From NCBI RefSeq assembly GCF_047511655.1, contig NC_133398.1, positions 112,794,332 to 112,858,331 on the forward strand: 64,000 nt of DNA. The letters are read 5' to 3'. The stretch's first letter is position 1, and each line of letters opens with the position of its first letter. The position numbers and the translations under genes were made by a program. Below the pieces are notes generated by a model, which saw only the letters and a program-made list of their open reading frames with translations, searched no databases and was not told where the DNA came from. Source of the DNA: Castor canadensis. Lineage: Eukaryota > Chordata > Mammalia > Rodentia > Castoridae. Below are positions 1 through 13,378 of this stretch, in pieces.

Positions 1-27
1 AATACACACACAAGCACAGAAATATGT

Positions 28-270
28 AGATGAATAAATGAGTGAATGAAAAAATTTATACTCAATTGAATAAATGAATGAAAATAAACTCATAAATACA
101 TAAATACACAGATATATCAATAAATACTTTAATGTATCAAGGAATAAATAAAAATGAATTGAATAAATACTTAAATACATAAATAAACACATAAATGTAA
201 AAGAAATAAATAAATGAGTGAATTAATACATCAATGAAAAAATAAATACCTAAATGATTGAATGAATGGA
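28..270. repeat. AATAAATGAATG-like low-complexity tract
   Basis: The tract is built almost entirely from the words AAATAAAT, GAATGAAT and AATACATA in irregular order, with very few C bases. It looks like a decayed tetranucleotide microsatellite. No gene is visible in it. Confidence 0.75.
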
Positions 271-3200
271 GTTAAGAACAGAATAGTGGTTACCATAGAG
301 TGGGGAAGGTAGTGGGGAGGGAGGAAAGAGCCAAGGTTTATCCATCAGTATTAAGTTAGAGTTAGATAGAAGTAAGTTTTGGTGTGCTGTTCCATGGGGG
401 TGACTGTAGACAAAAATATTGTACTATGTGTTTCCAAAAGCTAAAGGAAAGGATTTTAAAACTTCTTGTGAAAGGGAGTCCTTATTTTCACTCTTTTTCC
501 CAGTCATTACTTCCTATCATTAACTCACTAAAAATGAGCAAAATGTTATGGGAACAATATTGGTAGCAACACTCTTTTATCATTGAAGGAAATGATAAAT
601 AATTTCAGTGATAGATATGTTCAAACTAATATAAACCTTACACATTGTATATATGTATCAAACATCACATGGAAACCCATTAATATTTACAATCATTTTA
701 TGTCTTCCCATATCAGTTAAAATGAATTTAATTTAAATATATGCATGTATGTGTTTATATATGTATGTGTGTATATATGCACATATATATATATACATTG
801 TTAATGTGAATATACCACAAACATATAAGAAATCCAGAAATGTTTGATGATGCACTCAGAACTTAGTAAGAGTATAAAGCTATTTATATTCCAAGTGCTG
901 AAAAAGAGAAGATTTGTGATATGGGAAGCTCAGAAGATTCTAAACCCTGGAACTCTTCAAAAGAGCTGAGATGTTTAATATGGGTGAGACAACCACAAAT
1001 GAGTGTTGGTTTTAAAGACACATTTCTGAGGGAATAAATAACAAAACCTCTCTCTCTCCTCTGCCTCCTGAGACACAGAAGAAACAGAAGCATGAAGAGT
1101 GGATCTAAAGTATCATACAGAAGATATGCAGCCTACTTCATACTTTAAAACCACATATATGCTTCAATGCTGAAAATATTGATTTTCAGATTCGATTTCC
1201 TTCCACTTTGCCAATGCTTTGTCTGAGACTTTTGTATGCAGTAGGCTAGTGGTCAAATCTGGATAAGAACTTCTTCATTAGATACTCTATATTCAAGCAT
1301 TAAATAGATCATTTTGCAAATGAAAATGTAGACACTGCTGTTTGGCAGAAGTGGGAATATATTTCAGGAGGAAAGTACTTAACCGCAATCTGATCAAGCT
1401 TCTAGTAATTTTTGTTCAAAGATATTTTGGGGTAGAAAATTAAAAGAACTAAAATTATGTAATATGTAAGTCTCACGAAACAGACAGAGGAGAATTGAAT
1501 TTATCAACTCAGCCATATATATGGTCATGTTCTTGGAAGACAAGACACTTTTGACACCTGTTACATTGTACATAATAAAATATTTGACTTTCAATAATGT
1601 TGCTAGGCTACTTTAGGTTTAGGCAAGTCACCTACTCTTCAGTGTCATTTTCTTTGTCCCCCAAGTGTCGCCAGAACTACAAAGTAACATTGAGCTAAGG
1701 ATTATGTAATATTAAGTATGGAATCACATTACTCTGGCAATGTTAAGGTCATAAAGATAAAATATCAGTGATTTCATTTAAAACCCCTTTGCATTTGCTG
1801 TGCAGTCTTTCTTCTGCATGTAAATTTTAATCATATATGTAATTCCTCAGCACAATCCATTTTGGGGCTCTGAGAGTGGGAAGATCTTCTTTATCTGTGG
1901 TTGGCTGAAATTGCAGTATAATGTACTCCCTTACCACCTTTGACTTTTGGGGAATGTAATAGATAATTTCAAATGTCACCTTGAGTAGGATATGGTTCCC
2001 TAGATGTCTGGCTAAAGAGTCATGATGTTCCTGTAAAGGCTTTTTGGATAATATTATCATTTTAACCAATAGGCTCCATAAAGCATATTATCTTCCAATT
2101 TGTGAGTGAGCCTTATCCAACTGGGAGAAGGCCAGAATAGACAAATATATGTATAAAGAGACAGAGAAAAATAGAGATAGACAGAGAAGGAGACAGACAG
2201 GTATCCTATTATTTCTATTTCTAACTAATACAGGCAACCAGATCTTACATATTTTCTTCTTATACTATGTTTGATCTGACTAATAATGCATGCCATAAAT
2301 ACTTATAAATGTGCTGAGGAAAAATTATGATTAAATTCAGTTTTAAAATGCTGTCATACATAAAAGAAATCTACCAGCAATATGGAGATAACACTGTGTT
2401 TCACAAGACAAATGCAAAACACAACTAGAGAAAGCAATGGAGTGATTGCAGCTAAATTTTTCTTTTACCATTGCAAAATTTGTGACAGAGTTGGTGTTGT
2501 TCCTCAAGGATATTTACAGAGAATAATTTACATGATTTAAAACAAACTATGTTATTAAAGTCCACACAGACCATGTTCACATTAAACAATATTACATGAT
2601 AGTTAATAACATATCTTATAACTAAGTACGTTTATAGAAAAAGTGATAATTGAAATAATATTTACTGTAAATTATGCTGACAGATTTATAATGTTCACAA
2701 GAATTCATGTCCTATATTATTAGATAATTAGGGCAGAGGTGTTGTGCCAATTAAATATTCTATAATTTTCTGTAGCTCTTTTGTGAAATGGATATAGATT
2801 ATAGAAATTAATATTTACAATTGGGAAATGTTCTATTTGTTCTCTTTGTTTTGCATTACCAAAGCATAGCTCTGATAAATAAATACCGTTAAGTCCATAA
2901 ATTCTTTTTTTTTTTCAGATTCTGAATGCCTTTATTTACCTTTTGAACTTTTAAAATTTATTTCTGTTGTTTAGCAATTTAGGCTTAATAATGCACTGCA
3001 GAAACTGAGATGCCTGCCCTGTCTTGCTCTTTTCTGTTTACATGACATTATGCAGTATGTCTAAATATTTTGCTCTACTTTCTCACCTATAAAATAACGG
3101 AAGTGTGGTAGGTGATGTGTAGATCCTGAATTTAAATTCTATTTCTGTGATTTAGAACACTTGTGCCTAACTTGGTCATCTTTGCCACATTTTAATCACA

Positions 3201-4150
3201 TTTGTTATATAATGAAGTCTTGCCTTTCGAAACTTAATGTAAATGCACTTTTATGCACAAAAATAATAATTCAGTTTGGAGTGTTCTCAGTTAAGTGAAA
3301 ATTTCTTTGAAATGATGCTGTCACATGTTGCATCATGTTAATAGATACTTAACTTCTCAATATTTCTTTGAGGAGCTGTAGTTTCAACTTTATGTCTGCT
3401 GTTCCTTTATATGTAGATTAATATAAAACAAAAGCAAACAATTTGCTGCACATACTTTGTAGGCCATAACTCATGGAAATAATCATTCTCTTCAGCTGTA
3501 AAGGTAATATGCTTCACTTGTCCACATATAGTATATCCGCTCCTTCTCAGATGTTTCCATCTTCCCACTTTTCAATTATTTTCAACTTTTGTGTCACAAA
3601 AATAAGCTATATTTTGCTTTATTCTTGAAGTTCTTCCAGTAAAGAATCAGAAAGAATATTAAAATAAACAAAATAAAGAGAAAATAAAATTTGACAATAG
3701 GGCCCAACCTAAAAATCAATTATAAGTTCAAAACACACAGTGGTTATACATTTTTATGAATACTTACTGCTTGACATTCAATGAAAGACATTTCACTGGA
3801 AAATTCTGTCTAATTTCCCCAATGTACTCTCTACTGTGCATAGAAAAGAGAAATAAAGGATAAGGTATCTTGTTCTGAAAAATGATAACCATAAATGAAT
3901 TTACGCTCACTCACAGAGAATCACACATGTGAACATTAATACACTTTCTAAACTTTTTATTAAGACAGTCTAATTTATTTTAGTATAATATACAAATAGT
4001 CACGATTTGAAGGAAGTAATGTGTGTTTGAAATACTTATGGGAATTTTACTTAAGTAAATCTTTATAATATTCAATCTCATGCAATCACTTATTTTGTAG
4101 TACATTGATTTTTATTCTATGATTACTCATATTCATTTTTGCAATCATAT
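271..4150. other. AT-rich intronic sequence with no recognised gene
   Basis: Short open frames here (60-80 codons) have no recognisable protein similarity and no splice context. A TA/TG-rich microsatellite-like patch lies at about 740-800. A run of nine T with flanking A/T-rich sequence at about 2907 may be an old poly-A remnant. I see no clear transposon in the rest, although old unrecognised repeats are likely. Confidence 0.5.
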
Positions 4151-4151
4151 T

Positions 4152-4390
4152 TTAAAAAACAATTTTATTCATTTATTCACAAGTGCATACATTGTTTGGG
4201 TCATTTCTTCCCCCTTGCTCCCCACTCACTCCCTCTCCTCCCACACCCCCTTGCTTCTAGGCAGAACCTGTTCTGCCCTTATCACTAATATTGTTGAAGA
4301 GAAGACATAAGAAATAATAAGAAAGACAAAGCGTTTTTGCTAGTTGAGATAAGGATAGTTATACAGAGAGATTCCTAGCATTAAATATAA
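4152..4390 (-). mobile_element. LINE-1 3' UTR fragment
   Basis: On the + strand the segment reads T/A-rich, then a 'gtgcatacattgtttgggtc' motif, then a C-rich tract, then 'cttatcactaatattgttg'. This is the reverse complement of the L1 3' end seen again at 19980, 21110 and 59800. The C-rich tract is the complement of the L1 3' UTR polypurine tract. The copy is a 5'-truncated fragment of about 240 bp without ORF2 sequence. Confidence 0.75.
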
Positions 4391-5419
4391 CTCACCTTAC
4401 ACTCATAAGATCGATTTGAGCACTCACTATCTCTACTTTTGTTTACCATTGCACCCCACTCATATAAGGTACAGTCTATAGATGAACCCCAAAATTATTT
4501 GCTGACAAAAGAAAGGAATGTGTGATTCCAATGACAATGTTTAGTTAAAATGGATGAAATTATAGTGACATTAGGTATTCTATTCATACAAATTTTTTTA
4601 AATGCTTATAAAAACCCAATAAAATGAAATTCATAATTTTATTTTTTGGTTTAGATACTGAGCTCATACAGCAGATGGAAGATTGAGTCAAGATCATTGT
4701 GTGTACTCATTGCTCTTATTTGCAAAAATGCCATAGTCTGACAAGTCAAGTATCCAAATACTTACATAGATACCATTTCATATTGCTTTTCTTTAAAATT
4801 TTGAATAGGAAAAGTAAGTTTTAAGGTCTTTCCTGTATTGAGCAAGAGTAGACATATATCTGCTTTTGATGGACTTGAATAATTCTTATAAATTGATCTT
4901 CATCATAGGATTCTTATCAAGGTTAACTATCATAATGCCATTAAAATGATTTCCAAAGCGATTTACACTTAGCGAACATTTATGTATAGTAGGTGGACTA
5001 ATGTGAATAATATTGTTAATGGAATTATTAGCAAAAGGGAAAAATAGTATGTAGGAAAAAATGAAAACAACTAAACTAATGATTCAAATCAAGAAGAAAG
5101 AAAATGTACCAGAAAAAGAAAAACAACCTAATAGAATGAGTGAGATGATTTAAATATTCAACATTTGTTTGGTGCCATAGTTAATAAATTTCAATAAATG
5201 TTAGAAAAAAGTTAAAACAACAGTTCACTGTAAAGCTGCATAACTATAGGAAAATTGTTTGATTCTTTGAACTTCATTTTATACATCTAGAAATGGTAAT
5301 ATTAATACTGTTATTTTGAACATTTTACATACATCCTCCAATATATTAGTTATTTATACATTGCAACTAAAAATTAAAATTACATTTATTTTACTTTATT
5401 AAGTGGTTTAGTTTTGCAT

Positions 5420-6430
5420 ATGTTTTCATGAGTAATTTTATTAAGGTGTAATTGGCACATAACATGTTGCACTTTTAAAGTGTGTATTTTAATAATTTAT
5501 GATATGTATGGATGCCCACACGCAAAAGGATGAATACGTCAATCATCAAGTGTTTGCTTATGCCTCTGTAATCAATTCTTCCTCTGCCTTCCTTCATCTA
5601 TTCCCATTTCCTGAGTTATTTTCAAAACATTTTCCCTCTCTATACCTTAGTCTGCATTCACACTTTGAAATTTGTATAAAGGAAATCATACAGTAACTCC
5701 TTTTTATTGCCCTTTCACTCAGCATAACTATTTTAATATTCATTGGTTTTTTTTGCACAACTTCTGCTTACTCTTGAGTAGTATTTAATGGCAAGTTTAC
5801 TGTAGGTTGTTCCCCCATTTACATGTTAATGGACATTTCAATTTTATCTAATTTTGGATTATTAAAATTTACAGAGAGATTACAGTCCATGACTGTAATC
5901 CCATGACTCTGGAGGCTGAGGTGGGAGAATCTGCACCGTGGGTTACATAGTGACATAGTGAGAGCTTATCCCAAAACAAAAATCAAAACAAATGAAAAAA
6001 AAGTCTGCTGTGAGCATTTTTATTGTGTGTAATTTCTTTGTAGGTACATATATTTAAATTCTTCTAAGGTAAATAAGTAGGAGCAGAATTGAGCATCCCT
6101 AACTTATAAAGAAATCACCATAGTATTTTCCAGAATGGCTTTACCATTTTATATTACTACCAATAATACATGAAACCTCTAGTTTCCATTACAGCCAAAA
6201 TTTGTTGTTTCGTATTTTTAGCTTTAGTCATACCAACAGTGACTAATTGAAAATGACTAATTAATTGGTGGTTCCTAATAAATAATTATGTTGAATATTT
6301 TCTGTATATTTTTTGCCACTTTCTTCTCTAGAGAAATGGTTGTCAAATCTTTATTTATTTAAAATATTGTGTCTTTTTCTTACTGTGTTTTTGCAGTCTA
6401 TCTACATAGTCTAAATATATAATCTTTATC
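5420..6430 (-). mobile_element. Old LINE-1 fragment, interrupted by a B1-like SINE
   Basis: The left part (5420-5870) resembles the reverse complement of an old L1 (L1M-type) 3' region. The right part (6004-6430) continues the same theme, with 'ttccagaatggctttaccat' and the following 'actaccaataatacatga', typical of antisense L1 ORF2 3' sequence. A SINE splits the two halves at 5882-6003. Highly diverged; no ORF survives. Confidence 0.6.
5882..6003 (+). mobile_element. B1-like (7SL-derived) SINE
   Basis: Contains 'gactgtaatcccatgactct', 'ggaggctgaggtgggagaat' and an A-rich tail, the order expected of a 7SL-derived B1/Alu-type monomer. The Pol III A and B boxes are degraded. It sits inside the surrounding old L1, so it inserted later than that L1. 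Confidence 0.75.
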
Positions 6431-6564
6431 ATATTTATAATGTATATGTAATGCTTCCCACACTGTGGCTTGTATTTTATTTTCTCACATGCCTGTTTGG
6501 GGAAGCAAAATATTTTAATTGACTATTCAGCTTATTTCAACATCAAATTAATATATTAATGCTA

Positions 6565-7268
6565 TAATTTTTTTTTGAGTTTGGCTTATTTTGTTCAAAA
6601 TGATGGTCTACAATTTCATCCATTTTCCTGTCAACAGCAGTGTCATTCTTCTTTATGGATGAATAACACCTCATCATGTATATACACCACATTTTCTCTA
6701 TGCATTCATTAGTTATTAGGCACCTGAGATGATTCTACAGCTTGGCTATTGTGAATAGTGCTGTGATGAACATGGGTGTGAAGGTATCTGCCTTTTCTGT
6801 TCATTTAAACTCCTTTGAATAGAGTTTATGGAGGGGTCCATAGTGTATGCAAGGGTCACAAGGTAGGTCTACTTTTAGTTGTTTGAAGGGTCTCCATGCT
6901 GACATTTATAGAAGTTGCACTAGTTTACATTCCCACTAACAATATATTAGTTCCTTTTTCCCCTTCCTCACTAGCATTTGTTGCCTTTTGTTTTCTTGTT
7001 GATTACCACTCTTAACTGTGATGAAATGTCAACATAGTTTGATTTGAATTTTCTTTATGTCTAAGAATACTGAACATTGCTCATGTGTTCATTAGACATT
7101 TGAACTTCTTCTGAGAACTGTTTAATGTATATGCCCATTCATTAACAGTATTTTTTGTTATTTAACTTTTGGAGCTCTTTGTATATGCTGGATATTAATC
7201 CTTCATTCAGTGTTCCCTTTCTGTAGGTTGTCTCTTCATTCTGGTAATTATTTCCTTTGATGTGTAGA
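6565..7268 (-). mobile_element. LINE-1 ORF2 3' segment, antisense
   Basis: On the + strand it reads 'cttggctattgtgaatagtg', 'gaacatgggtgtgaaggtat' and 'tttgtatatgctggatatta', the reverse complement of the end of L1 ORF2. It abuts another L1 copy in the opposite orientation at about 7270. Many stops; a fossil. Confidence 0.8.
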
Positions 7269-7269
7269 T

Positions 7270-8365
7270 TTTTCAAATTAAAATGCTTCAAAGGAAATAA
7301 CTCCACAATCAAGAGAAAAATCCATAGAAAAGGAGAAAAAATTTGTATGTTATTCCTCAGATAAAGGATTAATGTCCATAAAATACAAAAAGTTCCAAAC
7401 AATTGAACACACAAAAGCCAAATAATCCAATTATACATGGACAATTAAAACATGAGGAAATGTTCAACATCCTTAGCTATAAAGGAAATGCAAATAAAAA
7501 TGACATGGATATCCCATCCCTCACCAGTCAAAATGGCTTTCATCAAGGAAATAAACAATATCAAATGATGATGACTGTGGATGTGTGTATGGGGAACTAT
7601 TTTACATTGGTAATGGGGATGTAATTTAGTGTGGCTACTATGGAAACAAGTACAGAGGCTCCTCAACAAACTAAAAACATGGTGTGAATTCACATATTAT
7701 ATATATATATATGATATATTATAAGAACCTTTGTAAATACTTTAATGTACCCCCACCCAGCATGACAATAATAAACAAAGAAACTAAAAACAGAACCACA
7801 ATGTAATTCTGGTGTACCACTCTTTGACACATATCTTAAGGAATGTAAGTTATCATACACTAGAAATTTACACACCCATGTTTATAGCAGCGATATTCAC
7901 AATAACCAAGCTAGAAAATAAGCTTAGGTGCCTATAAATCAATAAATGGATACAGACAAATGAAATGTGATATATATGGTATATATTTTTCATTTTCATT
8001 TTTTGTACACACACATATATATTTGTATATGCATACATACATACATACAGTAGGGTATTATCTAGTCAAAAAGAAGAATGAAATTCTGTTATTTGCAGGA
8101 GAAGGAATGGAACTGGAGATCATCATATTAAGCAAAACAAACCCAATTCATAATCATAAATATTGTATATTGCATGTTCTCTCTCATGTGAGGATTCTGG
8201 ACCTTTAATAAGAAAAAAAGAATGACATGAGAAAAACGGTGACTGATAGGGGGACCAGAAGGAGTGGGGACAGAGAAGAAAAGACAAAGGGTGCATTGAA
8301 TCAAAATGCTTTATATGCATGTATGAAAATAAAGTATCAAACCCCATTAAATTGTTTTAAAAGGC
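7270..8365 (+). mobile_element. LINE-1 ORF2 3' segment and 3' UTR, sense
   Basis: Sense-strand L1 words such as 'gataaaggattaatgtccat', 'tttatagcagcgatattcac' and 'aatggaactggagatcatca' appear in the normal ORF2-to-3' UTR order. It includes (AT)n at about 7697-7720 and (CATA)n at 8032-8049. The 8.3 kb end is A-rich. It covers the same ORF2 region as the antisense copy to its left, so the pair forms an imperfect inverted repeat. Coding frames are broken. Confidence 0.8.
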
Positions 8366-8837
8366 AATAAGAAAGAATAATTGAGGGGACAAATTTTATG
8401 AAGGTGCATTGTGTGCATGCATGGAAATATCACCAAGAAGTCTTTTTGTATAATTAATACGCACAAATTAAAGTAATTTGGATGGCTGAAAATAAGTAAA
8501 TTAAGTGAAAATCTGCTTCTGCATGTCTTAGAATTTTCATAATTCAATGTTTTCCTTTTCTCAGCCCATACTGAGATAGAAAATTAGTAAAACAGCCTAC
8601 AGAGAAAATTTGTAGGATTCTGAAACTTGGAGGTCTACAAATAAATTCTGCTTGCTAGAATATAATTTTTAAACAAGTTGACAATTTCTGCCATGTGCAC
8701 AGATAGAGCTTCTGATTTACTTTATAATACCTTATTCCTAAAGACAAGCAAATCAAGTTCTCCAGATATTTGATAAAATACTTGAAAATACAAGCAAACA
8801 AAAATAACAGACCAGCGAGGAATATCTAAAACAACAC
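8366..8837. other. Intronic sequence, nothing recognised
   Basis: Unique-looking AT-rich sequence between the L1 3' end and the SEC24B retrocopy. The short antisense open frame at 8347-8547 has no recognisable homology. Confidence 0.5.
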
Positions 8838-9104
8838 TAGGGAGCCGCCGCCGTTGATGCTGCTGCCAGCAGTGCGTTCAGGTCGGCCCCCTCCGGGTCC
8901 CCTCACCAGGCAGCCAGTGCCAGGATCCCATCCAAATTTGGAGGAGCCACCGCATCCGGAGCCGCAGTTCCAGCGGGCCCAGGCCTGGCACCGCCCCAGA
9001 GGAACGGTCCAGCACAGAATCAAATGCGGGTGCTATCTGGGTATAGATTACATCATCAAAACTATCTTCTTCCCTCAGGACATTACTCTTAAGGACCTGG
9101 GAAA

Positions 9105-10469
9105 ATGACCTCATTGCCATTGGATAACCAGTGTGACGATTATGACTCTGGCCTCTATACAGTACCAACACAAAATGTGGTGACTCCTAGCATAGCAAAC
9201 CAACCAGGAGCACAGCAGATGTATGGCAGGGTTCCTCCTGCCCCTCACATTGTGGGATCCACTGCAGGATCTTTCCAAGGTGCTGCATCATCAACATCCC
9301 TTTTGCATACCAGTGCATCCCATCCCTACTCCTCTTTTGTGAATCACTACACTAGTCCAATGTATTCTGCCAAGTCTTCTGTTGCTTCTCAGGGATTTCC
9401 CTCTACTTGTCATTATGCTATGTCCACTGTTCCTTATTCTGTGTATCTTAGTGTTTCATATCCTTCTGTGCCTGCTGGTGATCCATATGGGCAAATGTTT
9501 ACCTCACAGAATGCTCCAACTGTCAGGCCAGTTAAAGATAATTCATTGTCTGGCCAAAATCCAGCTATCAGCCATCCATCACTGCTTCCACCTCCACCTT
9601 CACAGCAGCACGATCAGCAGCAAAGTCTTTCAGGATATAATACTCCATCATGGGCAGCTCCAGGCCTTCCATCAAGCAAAGACAATTTCATTAGAAACCA
9701 CATGGGATCCCTGCCTATAGCCCACAACAACCTAACAAATGCTGATTCTCTGTCCTGTCTGGTTATGCCTCCCAAGTCCAGCTCAGTAGCATCTACTGCT
9801 TTGTCAGGAGCCTCCTCAACAAAAATGCCTCCTGTTGCAAAGCACCCAGTTGAGCCCATGTCCTCAGTTACACAGCCATCAAAGCTATTACAGCAGAAAG
9901 GAATGATGTATGGTGAATATGTTAATTATCAAGCTAGCTCTGCACTAACTCCCTTGTCATCAACTTGCAATGATGAGGAAGAGGAAGAGGAGGATGAGGA
10001 AGCAGGTGTTGACTGCTCTTCTACCACAAGCAGTGCTTCACCTTTGCCCAACAGTTATGATGCCCTGGAAGGAGGCAGCTATGCAGATATGCATTCTTCA
10101 TCAGCAAGCAGTCCTGCTCCTGATCCTGCCTCTGAACCTGACCCTGCTCCAGCTCCTGCCACTATTCCTCAGCCATCAAAAATGGCTAAGCCTTTTGGTT
10201 ATGAGTATCCCACTCTTCAGCCTGGTTATCAGAATGCAGCACCACCACTCAATTCTGGAGCACATCCCAGTATCCTGGCGTATTGTGGATTCCAGCAGTA
10301 TCCTCAACAGTACCCTGGTGTGAACCAGCTATCTTCCAGTCTAGGAGGATTGAGTCTTCAAAGTTCTCCCCAACTGGAAAGCCTGAGACCTGTCAACCTC
10401 ACTCAGGAGAGGAAAATTTTACCCATGGCTCCGGTTTGGGCTCCTGTACCTAACTTGAATTTAGTTTAA
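9105..10469 (+). other. 454-codon open stretch inside the SEC24B retrocopy
   Basis: The longest open frame in the left half of the window. It begins at a methionine that corresponds to an internal Met of SEC24B (MTSLPLD...) and ends just before the zinc-finger region. It would encode only the disordered Ser/Thr/Pro/Gln-rich N-terminus, with an acidic block (about residues 289-298) and a Pro/Ala/Asp repeat block (about residues 335-355). There is no promoter evidence. It is best read as a frame that has not yet decayed rather than a gene, because the ancestral start is gone and an in-frame stop lies 15 bases upstream of this Met. Confidence 0.6.
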
Positions 10470-12615
10470 ATCAAAAAGTTAAACTGTAGCCCAGATTCAT
10501 TTCGATGTACTTTGACAAATAGTCCACAGACACAGGCTTTACTGAATAAAGCTAAGCTTCCTTTTGGATTGTTGTTACATCCTTTTAGAGATCTAACACA
10601 ATTACCAGTGATAACATCAAATACCATGGTGAGGTGCCGATCTTGTCGAACATATATCAACCCTTTTGTGTCCTTCATTGATCAGCGCAGATGGAAGTGC
10701 AACTTGTGCTACAGAGTTAGTGATGTTCCTGAAGAATTTATGTATAACCCCCTTACACGATATTGTGGAGAGCCTCATAAACAACCAGAAGTTCAGAATT
10801 CAACTATGGAGTTCATTGCTTCCTCAGATTACATGCTTTGTCCTCCTCAACCTGCAGTTTACTTGTTTGTCTTAGATTTTTGTCACAATGCAGTGGAAGC
10901 TGGATATTTGACAATTTTGTGCCAGTCACTGTTAGAAAACTTAGACAATCTTCCTGGAGATTCATGAACAAGAATAGGATTCATGACGTTTTATAATACT
11001 ATTCATTTCTACAATTTGCAAGAAGGATTGTCCCAGCCTCAGGTGTTGATTGTATCTGATATAGATGATGTTTTTCTACCTATGCCGGATAGTTTACTTG
11101 TGAATCTATTTGAAAGTAGAGATTATAAAAGATTTACCAAATATGTTCGCTAGTACAAGAGAGAGACACAGTGCCCTGGTTCCTGCACTTCAGGCACCTT
11201 TAAGTTAATGTCTCCAACAGGTGGCCAGGTGTCTGTATTCCAGAAGCAGTTACCTTCCTTGGATGCAGCATTTTTGAAGTCTAGAGAAGATCCAAATCAA
11301 AGATCAAGTACAAAGGTAGTACAACACCTTGGACCTGCAACTGATTTTTATAAGAAATTTGCTTTAGATTGCTCAGGACAGCAAACTACAGTGGATTTAT
11401 TCCTTTTATTCTCACAGTATTCTCATCTTGCTTCTCTAGCTTGTATGTCCATGTATTCTGCAGGGTGCATCTGTTATTATCCATCATTCCACTGTATTCA
11501 CAATTCTTCACAAGCAGAAAAGCTACAAAAAGACCTAAAATGATATCTGACAAGAAATATTGGATTTGAAGCAGTTAGGAGAATAAGATGTACTAAAGGT
11601 CATTCAGTGCACACTTTTCATGGAAACTTCTTTGTCCATTCCACTGATTTGTTGTCTCTTGCCAACATCAATCCTGATGCTGGAATTACAGTGCAATTGT
11701 CAGTTGAAGAAAGTTTGACAGATACATCCTTAGTGTGCTTTCAAACAGCCCTGTTATATACATCAAGCAAAGGTGAGCAGAAAAATTAGAGTGCATACAC
11801 TTTGTTTGCCCGTGGTTAGCTCACTGGCAGATGTACATGCAGGAGTGAGTATGCAAGCTGACATCTGCCTTCTGGCAAACATGGCGGTGGATCAATCAGT
11901 CTCCTCAAGTCTATCAGATGTGAGAGATGCCTTGGTGAATGCTGTGGTGGACTCAGTATCTGAGTATGGCTCCACTGTCTCAAACTTACAGCACTCCGTT
12001 TTGATAGCACCCAGCTCACTCAAGTTGTTCCCTCTCTATGTTTTGGCCCTTCTCAAACAGAAAGCATTTAGAATGGGTACAAGCACATGCTGGATGATTG
12101 TGTATTTGCCATGTGTCAGATAAAGTCTCAGCCACTTGTTCATCTAATGAAAATGATTCATCCCAACTTATACAGAATAGACAGATTCACAGATGAGGGT
12201 GCAATACATGTTAATGACAAGGTGGTACCTCAGCCACCCCTTCAAAAATTGTCAGCAGAGAAGCTGATAAGAGAAGGTGCTTTCCTTATGGACCTTGGCT
12301 CTGTTTTTTTACATTTGAATTGGAAAAGTCTGTGACAACAACTTCATAGAGGATGTACTTGGCTATCCTAATTTTGCATCAATACCACAGAAAATGGCAC
12401 ATCTTCCAGAGGTAGACACACTTTCATCAGAAAGAGCAAGATCCTTTATAACCTGGCTTAGAGACAGCAGACCCTTAAGCCCAGTTCTTCACGTGGTAAA
12501 AGATGAGAGTCCTGCCAAAGCAGAAATTTTTCAGCATTTAATAGAAGACAGGACAGAAGCTGCATTCTCTTACTATGAATTTTTGCTTCATGTTCAGCAG
12601 CAAATTTGTAAATGA

Positions 12616-13378
12616 AGTAGGCTAAAATTTAATAAGAAGAAAAAGATGCATAACCTAGGTAAAGCATATTTCAGAGAAGCACATAGGATATTTGATGTGG
12701 AGGCATTTGCTGTTATAAGACACAATGCACAGCACTCTAAAGTTTTGGGAGAAGGTAGAGGGAAAGAAAGAAAGTGACAGATTTTCTTCAGCCTTCTTTA
12801 ATGGCAATGATGATTCTGTTTCACCAAGTGTATTTGAGTTGGTTTCTACATATTTCCAGTAGTGGAGCAATACAGTGTTCTCTTCATTGCAGGCCAGCAA
12901 ATTTATGTAGCTGTGTGGAATGACATGTCATAATGTAAAATTAGGTGATTTTTTTTCTTAATATAAAATTTCTGGACTTAAACTCTGACAAGAGATGCCA
13001 AAAGGCAGTGGTACTGTGCTATTTGTTTATGTGAATTACTTTTTAGCAAGGAATGATTCATATTCATTCAATGAATTCATTTTCCCTATAAAGAAAATAC
13101 TGTTTCAGTACATGAACTATAGAGAATATATATATAATGTACATAAGTGTTACATTTGTAAAGAAAATGTAAAAATGTAACTACAATATATGAATTGCTT
13201 AAACTGTGCTATACTCTTGGATGACAACTCTTTTTTTGTCACACTTAGAGAATGAGGTTGACAAATACATATTATGAATTGAGTCCACAAAAGAAACATA
13301 AAACTCTTTGTACTTCTGTTAAATCTTTTATGTGGATTTATTTATGATCAACCTACTAATTAAAATATTTTGCTTGAC
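12616..13378 (+). other. Retrocopied SEC24B 3' UTR
   Basis: AT-rich segment between the retrocopy's stop codon and its A-rich tail. The tail contains AAATAAATAAATAAA-like units and is preceded by ATTAAA 15 bases upstream, as expected of a polyadenylated transcript. The small antisense and sense open frames at 12655-12900 and 12995-13180 lie in this UTR and are not genes. Confidence 0.75.

Noticed and set aside
7142-7444. 100-codon antisense frame
   Set aside because: It spans the junction of two head-to-head L1 pieces; a chance frame in repeats.
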